Source of the DNA: Acholeplasmataceae bacterium UBA6190
Lineage (GTDB): Bacteria > Bacillota_I > Bacilli_A > Acholeplasmatales > Acholeplasmataceae
Direction of reading: 5' to 3'
Length of the DNA stretch: 18,252 nucleotides
NCBI GenBank assembly: GCA_002422045.1
Contig: DITG01000012.1
Coordinates: forward strand, 21,954 to 40,205
The position numbers and the translations under genes are program-made. Under the pieces are notes generated by a model. The model ran no database searches. It saw only the letters and a program-made list of their open reading frames with translations, and was not told where the DNA came from. Below are positions 7,401 through 13,918 of the stretch, piece after piece (position 1 is the first letter of the stretch; every line of letters begins with the position of its first letter).

Positions 7401-7634
7401 TTTAAAAACAATGTCTTAGTTGATGTTTTTGGAACTCCAGGTACTGATCCAGGCAATGGATGGACTCTCAATAGTTTAGCAAATGCAACAGTGGATAGTG
7501 TTATTATAAGAAAATCAACTGTGCAAAATCCATCAACTACCTGGGATCCAAATGAATGGACTAGATTAAGTGCTTATGTGGATGGTACATCAGGTTCAAC
7601 AACATTAGGCAATCATACCTATAACCCGGAGTAA
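4419..7634 (+). CDS. Secreted multidomain InlB-repeat/lamin-tail protein, 5' part of a frameshifted nuclease gene
   Basis: This frame gives 1,071 residues. The start is ATG 4419, just after the GGGGGAG site that overlaps the end of the peptide ORF. A signal peptide (M-R-K-K-like basic start, hydrophobic residues 4-20, A-x-A-like end near 25) predicts secretion. About 500 residues of beta-rich sequence follow, including an apparent bacterial repeat-type segment with F-A-G-W-I. Then come five InlB B-type (Listeria-Bacteroides) repeats at roughly 6050-6200, 6210-6425, 6435-6645, 6660-6860 and 6870-7080, recognisable by I-T-Y-N-L-D-G-G, F-x-G-W-Y and L-Y-A-K-F. A lamin-tail domain spans about 7090-7530 (L-F-I-S-E-Y-I-E-G). 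The frame stops at TAA 7632 by a single-base shift; the natural continuation is the Ig-like and endonuclease I part. There is no LPxTG-like anchor. A role in extracellular DNA breakdown is likely. Confidence 0.8.
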   Translation: MRKLLTLVLALFLFGFAVVSATEVKASGTLSATITGIFEGSESFSLTPTGLTLGSNVSFDLNGKPSGQEFAFWILNGIVRKDLPANHNFPVTGRMQLQVVFAPTGKYAVVFINSSGQYLGVRYAGSNNSFTVDPSEINIPVKPGFELKAVENRWLSIEGSTSFTGVNEHSVFVVQYNPTTTFDDVAITVNNGSLSGSYTFNSVLTVTASTPAEGQYFAGWIENDILISYDSEYTFTVLFPRTLTAIYDSEEPVVQPIVHISNDLELRGGYHTFIGQFEIPAGYTLLEYGFLAHADALWIDHSTTNVVIAQSGSVSDQNEFVTSFPIGQYYSFVAYLVLYNSNTSEYESFYSQVNHRYVDYLKYQFDFGTTQSASYLDTNYSLTNLVDSSTFTMSRKRVSINDELSTTDPVNRSIVISPRIGDNDGISWAEFKFDTPVTKISFESFYWNSTAVGLFTTLTVQAKINGVYTNIFDLKEFLGGALTRTYTEIDFLNYTDIRIYATGGANNSNNARVLVDNLKAYSVFTGEVRDVSIDRNNSQPIETLLVPYGGLLTQPATPIKVGYSFAGWYSNAELTNIHNFSGQVTGNFTIYAKWTPTNNTITYNLDGGTNDGSNPSSYTIESSTITLQPATKDYYTFNGWYDNPGFTGSQVTQITSGSTTNVVLYAKFTPISYSITYNLDGGINNESNPISYDVEDSFNLLAATKEGYTFGGWYDNSEFSGTAITEVALGTHSNITLYAKFTISSGATYSVFFYDGATPLDEVEVIEGNLVEPMDPVPTKNGYTFNSWVTTNGGSTGFVFENPINGDTNIYAKWDLNNYTITYNLDSGTNSVNNPASYTIETPTITLEDASRSGHTFNGWFSDSGFETEVTTIVLGSTGNVTLYASFTSSGTFATDLFISEYIEGAPGNRKAVEIYNGTGATINLSIYRIKLGVNGAAFSTDPAVGIALNNYNLPHGSTYVVYYDDSTLNDKLGPYGNQESTSLNFNGDDAIGLFKNNVLVDVFGTPGTDPGNGWTLNSLANATVDSVIIRKSTVQNPSTTWDPNEWTRLSAYVDGTSGSTTLGNHTYNPE

Positions 7635-8557
7635 CTCCCCCTACTGACACTACAGCACCTACACTCTCTATACCATCAGGCATAGACTATACACACTCTG
7701 TAGGGGATCCCGAAGTTGATTTAAGTGGGTGCACTGCGATCGACGATGTCGATGGAGCCATTGATTGTACTTATTCAGGCTCTGTTGACATGAATACACC
7801 AGGAAACTATGTTATCACATACTATGCGATTGACTCATCAGGAAACGAAGCTTTTCTTGCTGTCACGTATACGATTGTAGATCCTGAAAATCCTGATGGA
7901 ACCATCGAACTCACTGAATACTATTCAGCAGCTACGGGTCTTACAGGAGAAGCATTACTCTTAACTTTAAGACAAATCATTAACACAGGCATCACTAGAG
8001 TATCTTATGGTGATGCAAGATACATCCTTGATGAAACTGATCGTGATCCAAACAACCCCAATAATCTCATTCTGATTTACAGAGGTACTTCAGTATCTGG
8101 TGTTTGGGATAACGGAATCACATGGAATCGTGAGCATGTATGGCCACAGTCACTCATGATGACGTCAACACTGACCAATACATCGAAAAACATCGGTTCG
8201 GATTTGCATAACCTAAAACCCGCAAACCCCAGTGAAAACTCAAGTAGAGGCAATAAGTACTTCGCGAATCTGACAACGACAGAATCTTATGCTCCACGCA
8301 GTGAAGTCAAAGGCGATATCGCGAGAATCCTATTCTACATGATTGTCATGTATGACTATCTCGAACTGATCGATTCAACACCGACACTGTATCAGATGGC
8401 GATGCTTGATCTTCTGATTCAGTGGCATATCGATGATCCAGTGGATGATTTCGAACGTCATCGAAATGACGTGATTTACAGTTATCAACATAACCGTAAT
8501 CCATTCATCGATTATCCTGAGTTTGTTGCTATGATCGATTTTACAGTCAACCAATGA
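7631..8557 (+). CDS. Endonuclease I domain, 3' part of the frameshifted secreted nuclease gene
   Basis: This frame is open from 7625 and joins the upstream frame seamlessly if one base is re-read at 7631 (N-P-E then V-T-P-P-T-D). It encodes an Ig-like/HYR-type domain (D-T-T-A-P-T-L, later G-N-Y-V-I-T-Y-Y-A-I-D-S-S-G-N) and then an endonuclease I domain. The nuclease motifs are clear: W-N-R-E-H-V-W-P-Q-S (about 8125-8154) and D-L-H-N-L-K-P-A-N-P-S-E-N (about 8202-8240), the His-Asn metal-dependent centre of the EndoI/Bsn family. The first ATG, at 7790, has no ribosome site, lies inside the Ig-like domain and would lack a signal peptide, so independent expression of a secreted enzyme is unlikely. 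Lamin-tail plus EndoI fusions are typical of secreted nucleases. As sequenced, the gene may be inactive. Confidence 0.8.
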   Translation, partial: VTPPTDTTAPTLSIPSGIDYTHSVGDPEVDLSGCTAIDDVDGAIDCTYSGSVDMNTPGNYVITYYAIDSSGNEAFLAVTYTIVDPENPDGTIELTEYYSAATGLTGEALLLTLRQIINTGITRVSYGDARYILDETDRDPNNPNNLILIYRGTSVSGVWDNGITWNREHVWPQSLMMTSTLTNTSKNIGSDLHNLKPANPSENSSRGNKYFANLTTTESYAPRSEVKGDIARILFYMIVMYDYLELIDSTPTLYQMAMLDLLIQWHIDDPVDDFERHRNDVIYSYQHNRNPFIDYPEFVAMIDFTVNQ

Positions 8558-8590
8558 GGTGCTAGCGCTGCTAGCGCCTCTTTTTCTTTT
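8556..8590 (+). terminator. Terminator after the nuclease gene
   Basis: An 11-bp stem GAGGTGCTAGC (8556-8566) with GCTAGCGCCTC (8570-8580) has one T-G wobble and a 3-nt loop. It is followed by TTTTTCTTTT. The stem begins within the stop codon. Confidence 0.9.
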
Positions 8591-8604
8591 TGCTCTGTTC
8601 TATT

Positions 8605-8632
8605 TTGATAATTCTATGTGATTTGCTATAAT
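8605..8632 (+). promoter_or_regulatory. Promoter of the first lipoprotein gene
   Basis: TTGATA (8605-8610), a 16-nt spacer, and an extended -10 TGCTATAAT ending at 8632 form the best -35/-10 pair in the window. The start codon lies 31 nt downstream. Confidence 0.75.
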
Positions 8633-8663
8633 GAATATGCAAAGATAGTAAAAAGAGGTATAC

Positions 8664-9494
8664 ATGAAAAAACTACTCATGATATTATTGCTTTCAATGG
8701 TTTTATTCGGATGTGAAAGTCCCAAACTTGAAAGAATTGGAACACCCACCAATTTAAGATATGAAGATATGATTCTCTTTGATGCAGTGACCGATGCCGC
8801 CTCATATGTCATCGACCTAAATGATGAGAATATCACCATCACAGACACATTTTATGAAATCACCACACCAGGCACATATACGGTGCGTGTCAAAGCTCAA
8901 GGTGAAGGTTATCAAGACTCCTTATATACCGAAAAGATCACGTTCACAGTGACTTATCCATTTAAAGATTATGCATTCAACTATAGTATTCGTTCAGTTG
9001 TCGATGTTCCAGTAGGGTCTGTTGCTGAAGCGAATGAGATCGCTCAAATCACACTTTCGGGTAACCCTATCCCTACAACAGCCTATACGTTTGTCAATCA
9101 CGTCCTGACGCTTAAATCAAGTTATCTTGTGACACTCCCAGTCGGAGAACAGATATTATCAGTCACCACCAATCTCGGTTCATTTAACATCACCATCAAT
9201 ATCTTTGATACCAGTAAACCCTACATGATGTCCAAGAGTGAAGTATCAACTGATTTCTCAAGCGATGTGGTCTTAGTCTATGATCTCTTCGGAGGATCTA
9301 TCTCAGGACTTTCCGGTAATGGCATTACCCCATCAGACTATACCATCTCAAACCAAACAGTGACCATCTCCAAAACGTTCATCGAATCCGTATTCACTGC
9401 AGAACCCACCAGAGAAACGCTCATCATCGGTTACACCCTAGAATCCGGTAATAATGTCGTCATTGGTTACATTTTCATCAAGAAAGCATCTTAA
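8664..9494 (+). CDS. Secreted lipoprotein with Ig/fibronectin-like fold, function unknown
   Basis: This 276-residue protein has a type II signal peptide: M-K-K, a hydrophobic run, then the lipobox L-F-G-C with Cys17 as the lipidated residue. After a short linker, residues about 28-95 (P-T-N-L-R-Y to F-T-V-T-Y) look like a fibronectin III/Ig-type beta sandwich. The rest is also beta-rich and resembles repeated sandwich modules, with Y-T-F-V-N-H-V-L-T-L and Y-T-I-S-N-Q-T-V-T-I as matching strands. AAGAGGT at 8653-8659 supports the ATG. It is monocistronic between its own promoter and hairpin. No catalytic motif is visible. A surface-binding role is possible but unproven. Confidence 0.8.
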   Translation: MKKLLMILLLSMVLFGCESPKLERIGTPTNLRYEDMILFDAVTDAASYVIDLNDENITITDTFYEITTPGTYTVRVKAQGEGYQDSLYTEKITFTVTYPFKDYAFNYSIRSVVDVPVGSVAEANEIAQITLSGNPIPTTAYTFVNHVLTLKSSYLVTLPVGEQILSVTTNLGSFNITINIFDTSKPYMMSKSEVSTDFSSDVVLVYDLFGGSISGLSGNGITPSDYTISNQTVTISKTFIESVFTAEPTRETLIIGYTLESGNNVVIGYIFIKKAS

Positions 9495-9516
9495 GAGAGT
9501 CTTTAGGCTCTCTTTT
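9493..9516 (+). terminator. Terminator after the first lipoprotein gene
   Basis: A 9-bp stem AAGAGAGTC (9493-9501) with GGCTCTCTT (9506-9514) has one T-G pair and a TTTA loop. It continues into TTTTCC and overlaps the stop codon. Confidence 0.8.
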
Positions 9517-9523
9517 CCTTATC

Positions 9524-9552
9524 TTGTCATTTCACGACATAGAATGTATAAT
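9524..9552 (+). promoter_or_regulatory. Promoter of the oligoendopeptidase operon
   Basis: TTGTCA (9524-9529), a 17-nt spacer, and a perfect TATAAT (9547-9552) lie 32 nt before the start codon. Confidence 0.75.
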
Positions 9553-9584
9553 AGATATCATAAGAAAGATATGAGGATAAACAC

Positions 9585-11276
9585 ATGAAATTTTCAGAAT
9601 TCAAGTATGTAAGACCTGATCTTGATGTTGTCAAAGCAGATTTGGAAAAACAAATAGCCTTAGTAGGATCCGGACAACCTTTGGATGTTGAAATCAAGGC
9701 TGTCTACGAAGTGTTTGCGATTAATGACAAAATTGGTACACTGGGTACTTTAGTATCCATTAGAAACTCGATTGACACGACCGATGAGTTCTACGAGAAA
9801 GAACAAGAATTCTTTGATGAAAACGGTCCTGTCTTGAAACAGTACGAACACCAGTTCAATGACAAGTTACTCAATTCATCCAATCGAAAAGGATTAGAGA
9901 AAGAATTTGGATCTCTCTTGTTCATCAGAGGAGAGATTGCGAAAAAGACCTTCAAACCAGAAATCATCGAAGATTTACAAAAAGAAAACAAGCTATCGAC
10001 AGAATATGGCAAACTCATCTCTTCTGCCAAGATCGAATTCCAAGGGGGCATCTACAATCTTTCCCAAATGGGACCTTTCTTGCAAAACAAGGATAGAGAA
10101 ACCAGACACCTTGCACAACTTGCAGTATCCAAGTTCTTTGCTGAAAACGAAGCACAGTTCGATCGGATATATGATGATATGGTCAAAGTAAGACATCTCA
10201 TTGCCAAGAAACTTGGTTATGAAAACTTCGTCCAACTCGGATACGACCGTTTTGGTCGTACCGACTATACATCCAAAGATGTCAAAAACTATCGTGACCA
10301 GATCTATGAAGATATCGTCCCCCTCGTCACTGAACTCACTGCGCGTAAAGCCAAGAGACTTGGCATTGAAAATCCCAAGTCTTATGACTTAGCCTTATCG
10401 TTCCTATCCGGAAATCCGACACCCAAAGGGGATCGTGCATGGCAAGTCGAACGTGCGAAGAAGATGTATGATGAAATGTCTCCAGAGACTTCTGAGTTCT
10501 TCAACTTCATGCTGAGTCATGAACTTTTAGACCTCGATGCCAAAGCTGGAAAACAAGGTGGAGGCTACTGTACCTATTTACCAGAATACAGAGCACCCTT
10601 CATTTTCGCAAACTTTAACGGTACATCTCATGACGTGGATGTCCTGACCCACGAAGCGGGGCATGCCTTCCAAGTCTATCAATCGAGAGACCTTCTCCCC
10701 GAATACAGATGGCCAACCATGGAAGCTGCCGAAATTCACTCAATGAGCATGGAGTTTCTCGCATGGCCTTGGATTGATTCCTTCTTCCTAGAAGATACAC
10801 CTAAGTATAAGTTCTCCCATCTCGCAGGAGCGGTCTCTTTCTTGCCTTACGGCGTGCTTGTTGATGAATTCCAACACGGTATCTATGAACATCCAGAAAT
10901 GTCTCCAGATGAACGTAAAGCATGGTGGAGAAAGACTGAGAAGAAGTATATGCCATTCAAGGATTATGGCGATGACCTCTTCATGGAAAAGGGTACTTTC
11001 TGGTTCCGTCAAGGTCATATTTTCGGAGCACCTTTCTATTATATCGATTATACACTCGCTCAAGTCTGTGCATTCCAGTATTGGATCAAGCATCAATCCA
11101 ACAGAAGAGAAGCGCTCGATTCCTATCTTGCACTTTGCCGTTTGGGTGGATCAAAGAGTTTCTTGGGTTTGATTGAATCTGCCAAACTGAAGAATCCTTT
11201 TGTCAAAGGCACAGTGAAAGAAATCGTCAAACCGATCAGAGCGTATCTGGATGCTGTTGACGATACGAAGTTATAA
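9585..11276 (+). CDS. M3-family oligoendopeptidase (zinc metallopeptidase)
   Basis: This 563-residue cytoplasmic zinc peptidase cleaves short peptides. The zinc site is H-E-A-G-H at 356-360, with the third ligand probably Glu383 in E-I-H-S-M-S-M-E, the usual spacing for family M3. The full-length helical N-terminal half and the total length fit the M3 group that is related to, but distinct from, PepF (about 560 residues). No signal peptide is present. The ribosome site GAGG near 9573-9576 supports ATG 9585. A small membrane protein follows after one nucleotide, so the two are cotranscribed. A housekeeping role in peptide turnover is likely. Confidence 0.93.
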   Translation: MKFSEFKYVRPDLDVVKADLEKQIALVGSGQPLDVEIKAVYEVFAINDKIGTLGTLVSIRNSIDTTDEFYEKEQEFFDENGPVLKQYEHQFNDKLLNSSNRKGLEKEFGSLLFIRGEIAKKTFKPEIIEDLQKENKLSTEYGKLISSAKIEFQGGIYNLSQMGPFLQNKDRETRHLAQLAVSKFFAENEAQFDRIYDDMVKVRHLIAKKLGYENFVQLGYDRFGRTDYTSKDVKNYRDQIYEDIVPLVTELTARKAKRLGIENPKSYDLALSFLSGNPTPKGDRAWQVERAKKMYDEMSPETSEFFNFMLSHELLDLDAKAGKQGGGYCTYLPEYRAPFIFANFNGTSHDVDVLTHEAGHAFQVYQSRDLLPEYRWPTMEAAEIHSMSMEFLAWPWIDSFFLEDTPKYKFSHLAGAVSFLPYGVLVDEFQHGIYEHPEMSPDERKAWWRKTEKKYMPFKDYGDDLFMEKGTFWFRQGHIFGAPFYYIDYTLAQVCAFQYWIKHQSNRREALDSYLALCRLGGSKSFLGLIESAKLKNPFVKGTVKEIVKPIRAYLDAVDDTKL

Positions 11277-11277
11277 G

Positions 11278-11667
11278 ATGACAAGAAAAAACATTTTCAT
11301 TGTCTTGCAAGCCTTGATTGTCATCAGCTATTTTTTCAATATTTTGAAACTCGGAAGTGAGATTGATTCACAACCTGTGATGGGATTCCGTGCACTCTTC
11401 ATCAATGAGTATTTCATCATCGGTAATATCCTGATGGCACTCATCTTGCTTTCAGCGGTTGGAATGGTCTTGATCTTCTTCAGAGGATTAGTCCATCAAG
11501 ATGATGAACAAAAATATGATCATAAGATGACCATACTTTCCAATATCCAGTTATTTTCAGGGATGATCTTCGCAACCTTCTTAGGCACATTTCTTGCGTT
11601 TTCCGGATATATACTCATCGCTTTGATTGTCTTATCAGCGTATACAAATTATATAACCAATAAATAA
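11278..11667 (+). CDS. Small membrane protein, function unknown
   Basis: This 129-residue protein has about four hydrophobic segments (5-24, 46-68, 88-105, 108-125) and a short charged cytoplasmic-type loop H-Q-D-D-E-Q-K-Y-D-H-K at 73-83. ATG 11278 follows the peptidase stop by one base, so translation is probably coupled. Earlier in-frame starts lie inside the peptidase gene. I do not recognise the family. The overall pattern resembles small DUF-type membrane proteins of Bacillota. Confidence 0.7.
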   Translation: MTRKNIFIVLQALIVISYFFNILKLGSEIDSQPVMGFRALFINEYFIIGNILMALILLSAVGMVLIFFRGLVHQDDEQKYDHKMTILSNIQLFSGMIFATFLGTFLAFSGYILIALIVLSAYTNYITNK

Positions 11668-11672
11668 AAAAC

Positions 11673-11701
11673 ATAGCCTTGTTCCAAACGAACAAGGCTA
11701 T
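11673..11701 (+). terminator. Hairpin terminator after the peptidase/membrane-protein operon
   Basis: A perfect 12-bp stem ATAGCCTTGTTC (11673-11684) with GAACAAGGCTAT (11690-11701) encloses the 5-nt loop CAAAC. The T tract is weak on the plus strand (TTTGGCTATT), while an A-rich stretch precedes the stem. Confidence 0.75.
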
Positions 11702-11708
11702 TTGGCTA

Positions 11709-11736
11709 TTGAAGGATTGATATTTTCATGTATAAT
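11709..11736 (+). promoter_or_regulatory. Promoter of the second lipoprotein gene
   Basis: TTGAAG (11709-11714), a 16-nt spacer, and TATAAT (11731-11736) precede the GTG start by 38 nt. Confidence 0.6.
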
Positions 11737-11774
11737 GGACGTATAGAAGTGCTTTTATAGAAAGGGGTTTTGCA

Positions 11775-12419
11775 GTGAAAAAAGTGATGATGTTCATCTT
11801 ATTATCTTTCGTTCTTTTTGGCTGCACATCCAGAGAACAATACACTGCAGACCGGATCATATTATCCTATGATACCACACAGTTTTCAAACCCCGATGAT
11901 ATGACAGGATACATCGAAACCTATGGTACGCTACCCCCTGAATTTGTCATTATCGTCTTTGATTCCTCCGTCAGACTTGCAAGACTTTATGCCGAAAATG
12001 GAACAGATTCTAACATGCAGACATCGATTGTCATCAAGCAAAGAATGGGTGACTTATGGAGTACCGATGTCGTTGTTGAGATGATCAGCAATCAATACAA
12101 TGTCATCGAAGGTGATGTTGAAAACACGTATCTCTTTTTCCTAAGTAACGGGTTAGCTGTCGACATGAAAGTCGAGGAAACTGGTAACATTACGTTTTCA
12201 ATCGGTAGAAACTTAAGACAGATAGAAGGTAAACTCTATGTCATGCCCTATGGCGTCACATCATGGGATGATATCTTCTTGTGGTATAAGAACAGTTGTC
12301 GTAACTGCATGCCACATACGATCAATGAAAATCAGTTCAGATTCTCATTTGAAGGAAAACCATTCCTCTTCGAAAGAGAAGCCAATGGTGTTTATACGAT
12401 AAGACCCTATCAAGTATAA
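11775..12419 (+). CDS. Lipoprotein, function unknown
   Basis: This 214-residue protein has a lipoprotein signal peptide very like that at 8664: M-K-K, hydrophobic run, V-L-F-G-C with Cys17. The start is GTG 11775, supported by AAAGGGG at 11761-11767. The mature part has no motif I recognise. It contains a late C-x-x-C (N-S-C-R-N-C-M, about 175-180) that could bind metal or form a disulphide, and repeated Y-G-T/Y-G-V turns. It stands alone between a promoter and a bidirectional hairpin, convergent with the thioredoxin pair. Confidence 0.75.
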   Translation: MKKVMMFILLSFVLFGCTSREQYTADRIILSYDTTQFSNPDDMTGYIETYGTLPPEFVIIVFDSSVRLARLYAENGTDSNMQTSIVIKQRMGDLWSTDVVVEMISNQYNVIEGDVENTYLFFLSNGLAVDMKVEETGNITFSIGRNLRQIEGKLYVMPYGVTSWDDIFLWYKNSCRNCMPHTINENQFRFSFEGKPFLFEREANGVYTIRPYQV

Positions 12420-12423
12420 TAAT

Positions 12424-12450
12424 AGCCCTGTGGAGCGAATCCACAGGGCT
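12424..12450. terminator. Bidirectional terminator between convergent genes
   Basis: A perfect 11-bp stem AGCCCTGTGGA (12424-12434) with TCCACAGGGCT (12440-12450) encloses GCGAA. On the plus strand it runs toward a T-rich stretch at 12451-12465, and on the minus strand toward ATTATTATA. It can serve both the lipoprotein gene and the leftward thioredoxin pair. Confidence 0.8.
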
Positions 12451-12454
12451 TATC

Positions 12455-13309
12455 TTATTTTTTTCTGAGATATTGATAGATGCTATCAGCAACCATCATG
12501 CCATCATAAACCGCTTTGGCAATCTGGAGTTTTCCACCAATGATATCACCGGCTGCGAAGAGTCCTGGGATATTGGTTTCATACTGATCGTTGACGAGCA
12601 GATTGTTTTTTTCAACAATGACACCGAGTTGAGAAGCAAACTCAACAGATGATGGAGTACCGAGTGCGATGAAGATGCCATCGACTTCATATTGACCGTT
12701 TGTGGTTTCGATATGGGTGACTTTATCCGTTCCGATAAAGGATACAATCGGCTCTGTGACGACCTTATGCGTCACTTCATCTTCTAGGATGTTGCCATCG
12801 GTGAAGATAGTGACATCAGGACTCATCCGGCTTAAGTATTCGAGCTCATGAAGCATATAAGCACCACAACCAACAACGGCAATTTTCTTTCGTCTGTAGA
12901 AGTAACCATCACAGGTTGCACACATGCTGATGCCTTTACCTCTGTATTTGATGAAACCGGGTTTATTGATGGTTGTACGTGTCTTACCGGTAGCAAGCAG
13001 TACGGTCTTTGCTTCATACTTGTGTTTGGCAGTGGCGACTTCAAATCCACCTTCGATTTCCTTCAGTGAAATGACGGAATCTGTCACCACTTGAATACCC
13101 ATATGCTTGGCTTGCTCGACACCTTGTGCAATCAAGTCTTTGCCAGGAATCGGTTGTTCAAATCCGTAATAGTTTTCAACAAGATCCGTATATCCATCAA
13201 GTGCACCTAAGTCCTTGCCGATGATCATCGCATTGATGTTGTTGCGTTTCAAATAAATACCCGCAGTAATCCCTGCGGGGCCATATCCGATGATGATGAC
13301 TGGCTTCAT
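12455..13309 (-). CDS. Thioredoxin-reductase-like flavoprotein, probably ferredoxin-dependent (FFTR type)
   Basis: This 284-residue flavoprotein has the FAD motif G-Y-G-P-A-G near the N terminus, the redox motif C-A-T-C-D-G at about 130, and the second FAD motif G-L-F-A-A-G-D-I near 250. It overlaps the thioredoxin gene as ATGA, so the two form a reduction system. The second Rossmann segment departs from NADPH-dependent enzymes. Where TrxB has G-G-G-x-S-A and a downstream H-R-R, this has G-C-G-A-Y-M-L-H-E and V-T-I-F-T-D-G-N. G-x-G-x-Y-x-x-H-E with a T-N-G-like end is how I recall the clostridial ferredoxin-dependent flavin thioredoxin reductases. It is also shorter than the usual 310-320 residues. 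The reductase family is firm; the electron donor is inferred from these motif differences. Confidence 0.85.
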   Translation of the reverse strand: MKPVIIIGYGPAGITAGIYLKRNNINAMIIGKDLGALDGYTDLVENYYGFEQPIPGKDLIAQGVEQAKHMGIQVVTDSVISLKEIEGGFEVATAKHKYEAKTVLLATGKTRTTINKPGFIKYRGKGISMCATCDGYFYRRKKIAVVGCGAYMLHELEYLSRMSPDVTIFTDGNILEDEVTHKVVTEPIVSFIGTDKVTHIETTNGQYEVDGIFIALGTPSSVEFASQLGVIVEKNNLLVNDQYETNIPGLFAAGDIIGGKLQIAKAVYDGMMVADSIYQYLRKK

Positions 13310-13617
13310 AATCCTAATAAGGACTTGAGTGTTTCCTTGGTTTGAACACCCAATGTGGATTGATGCACTTTGCCATTTTTAAAAACAACGAGTGTTGGAA
13401 TGCTCATGATGCCAAATTGATCAGCAATCTGATATTCCGCATCGACATCGAGTTTCGCGATTTTGGCTTGTCCGGAAACTTCCTTGGATAATGATTCTAA
13501 GATAGGAGCAACCCGTTGACATGGGCCACACCACGTTGCCCAAAAGTCCACGAGGACTGGAACATTGGATTGTAAGACTTCTTTTTCGAAATTTTCTGTT
13601 GTTAAATGAATAACCAT
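13306..13617 (-). CDS. trxA: Thioredoxin
   Basis: This is a 103-residue classical thioredoxin. The active site is W-A-T-W-C-G-P-C at about 26-33, the cis-proline motif I-P-T is at about 73-75, and F-K-N-G-K follows. I chose ATG 13617 over the upstream in-frame ATGs because AAGGCGG lies 8 nt before it and the resulting N terminus (M-V-I-H-L-T) matches the family; the longer version would read through the promoter and ribosome site. It is the first gene of the pair, with the reductase coupled by ATGA. It reduces protein disulphides in the cytoplasm. Confidence 0.95.
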   Translation of the reverse strand: MVIHLTTENFEKEVLQSNVPVLVDFWATWCGPCQRVAPILESLSKEVSGQAKIAKLDVDAEYQIADQFGIMSIPTLVVFKNGKVHQSTLGVQTKETLKSLLGL

Positions 13618-13648
13618 GATATATACCGCCTTTTGTTGATTCATCATT

Positions 13649-13654
13649 ATTATA
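13649..13654 (-). promoter_or_regulatory. -10 element for the thioredoxin pair
   Basis: TATAAT on the minus strand lies 31 nt before the thioredoxin start. No strong -35 is visible. Confidence 0.45.
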
Positions 13655-13881
13655 AAGAAAAATGTCTGAAAATGCTATAGAAACACAAATCAATACGTTT
13701 TCATTCGTGCTTTCTGTGATGAACCCAAAGATTTGTGTCTTAAATTGTTTTGGTTGATGCACAAACATCTGACGATTCATCATCATGAACGCAAGAAGAA
13801 GAAAATCAAACAAATCACAATAAGAAGAGTACACAAGTGTCATAAAATTACGAAAACTATATAGCAAAAATATGACAATAA

Positions 13882-13890
13882 TGATATAAT
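13882..13890 (+). promoter_or_regulatory. Extended -10 promoter of the XRE-ImmA-PIN operon
   Basis: TGATATAAT is identical to the kinase-operon element at 1360. It lies 28 nt before the XRE start. No clear -35 or palindrome is seen. Confidence 0.65.
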
Positions 13891-13918
13891 ACTGATGAAT
13901 CCAAGTGAGGTGTTAATC

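Larger units (their letters stand above)
13618..13918. other. Divergent intergenic region between trxA and the XRE gene
   Basis: This 300-base gap holds the thioredoxin -10 and the XRE promoter, with no convincing gene. A 9-bp inverted repeat, ACACAAATC (13683-13691) and GATTTGTGT (13730-13738), is separated by 38 nt, and related CACAAA/TTGTG words recur through the region. A redox or XRE binding site is possible but unsupported. A minus-strand frame crosses part of the gap but overlaps trxA in another phase. Confidence 0.4.

Noticed and set aside
7625..7634. Programmed -1 frameshift in the nuclease gene
   Set aside because: No X-XXY-YYZ slippery heptamer is present at the junction (AAC CCG GAG TAA) and no clear stimulatory hairpin was seen directly downstream.
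13421..13867. Minus-strand 148-codon open frame upstream of and across trxA
   Set aside because: It overlaps trxA in another phase, crosses its promoter and ribosome site, has no ribosome site of its own, and its product has no recognisable pattern.
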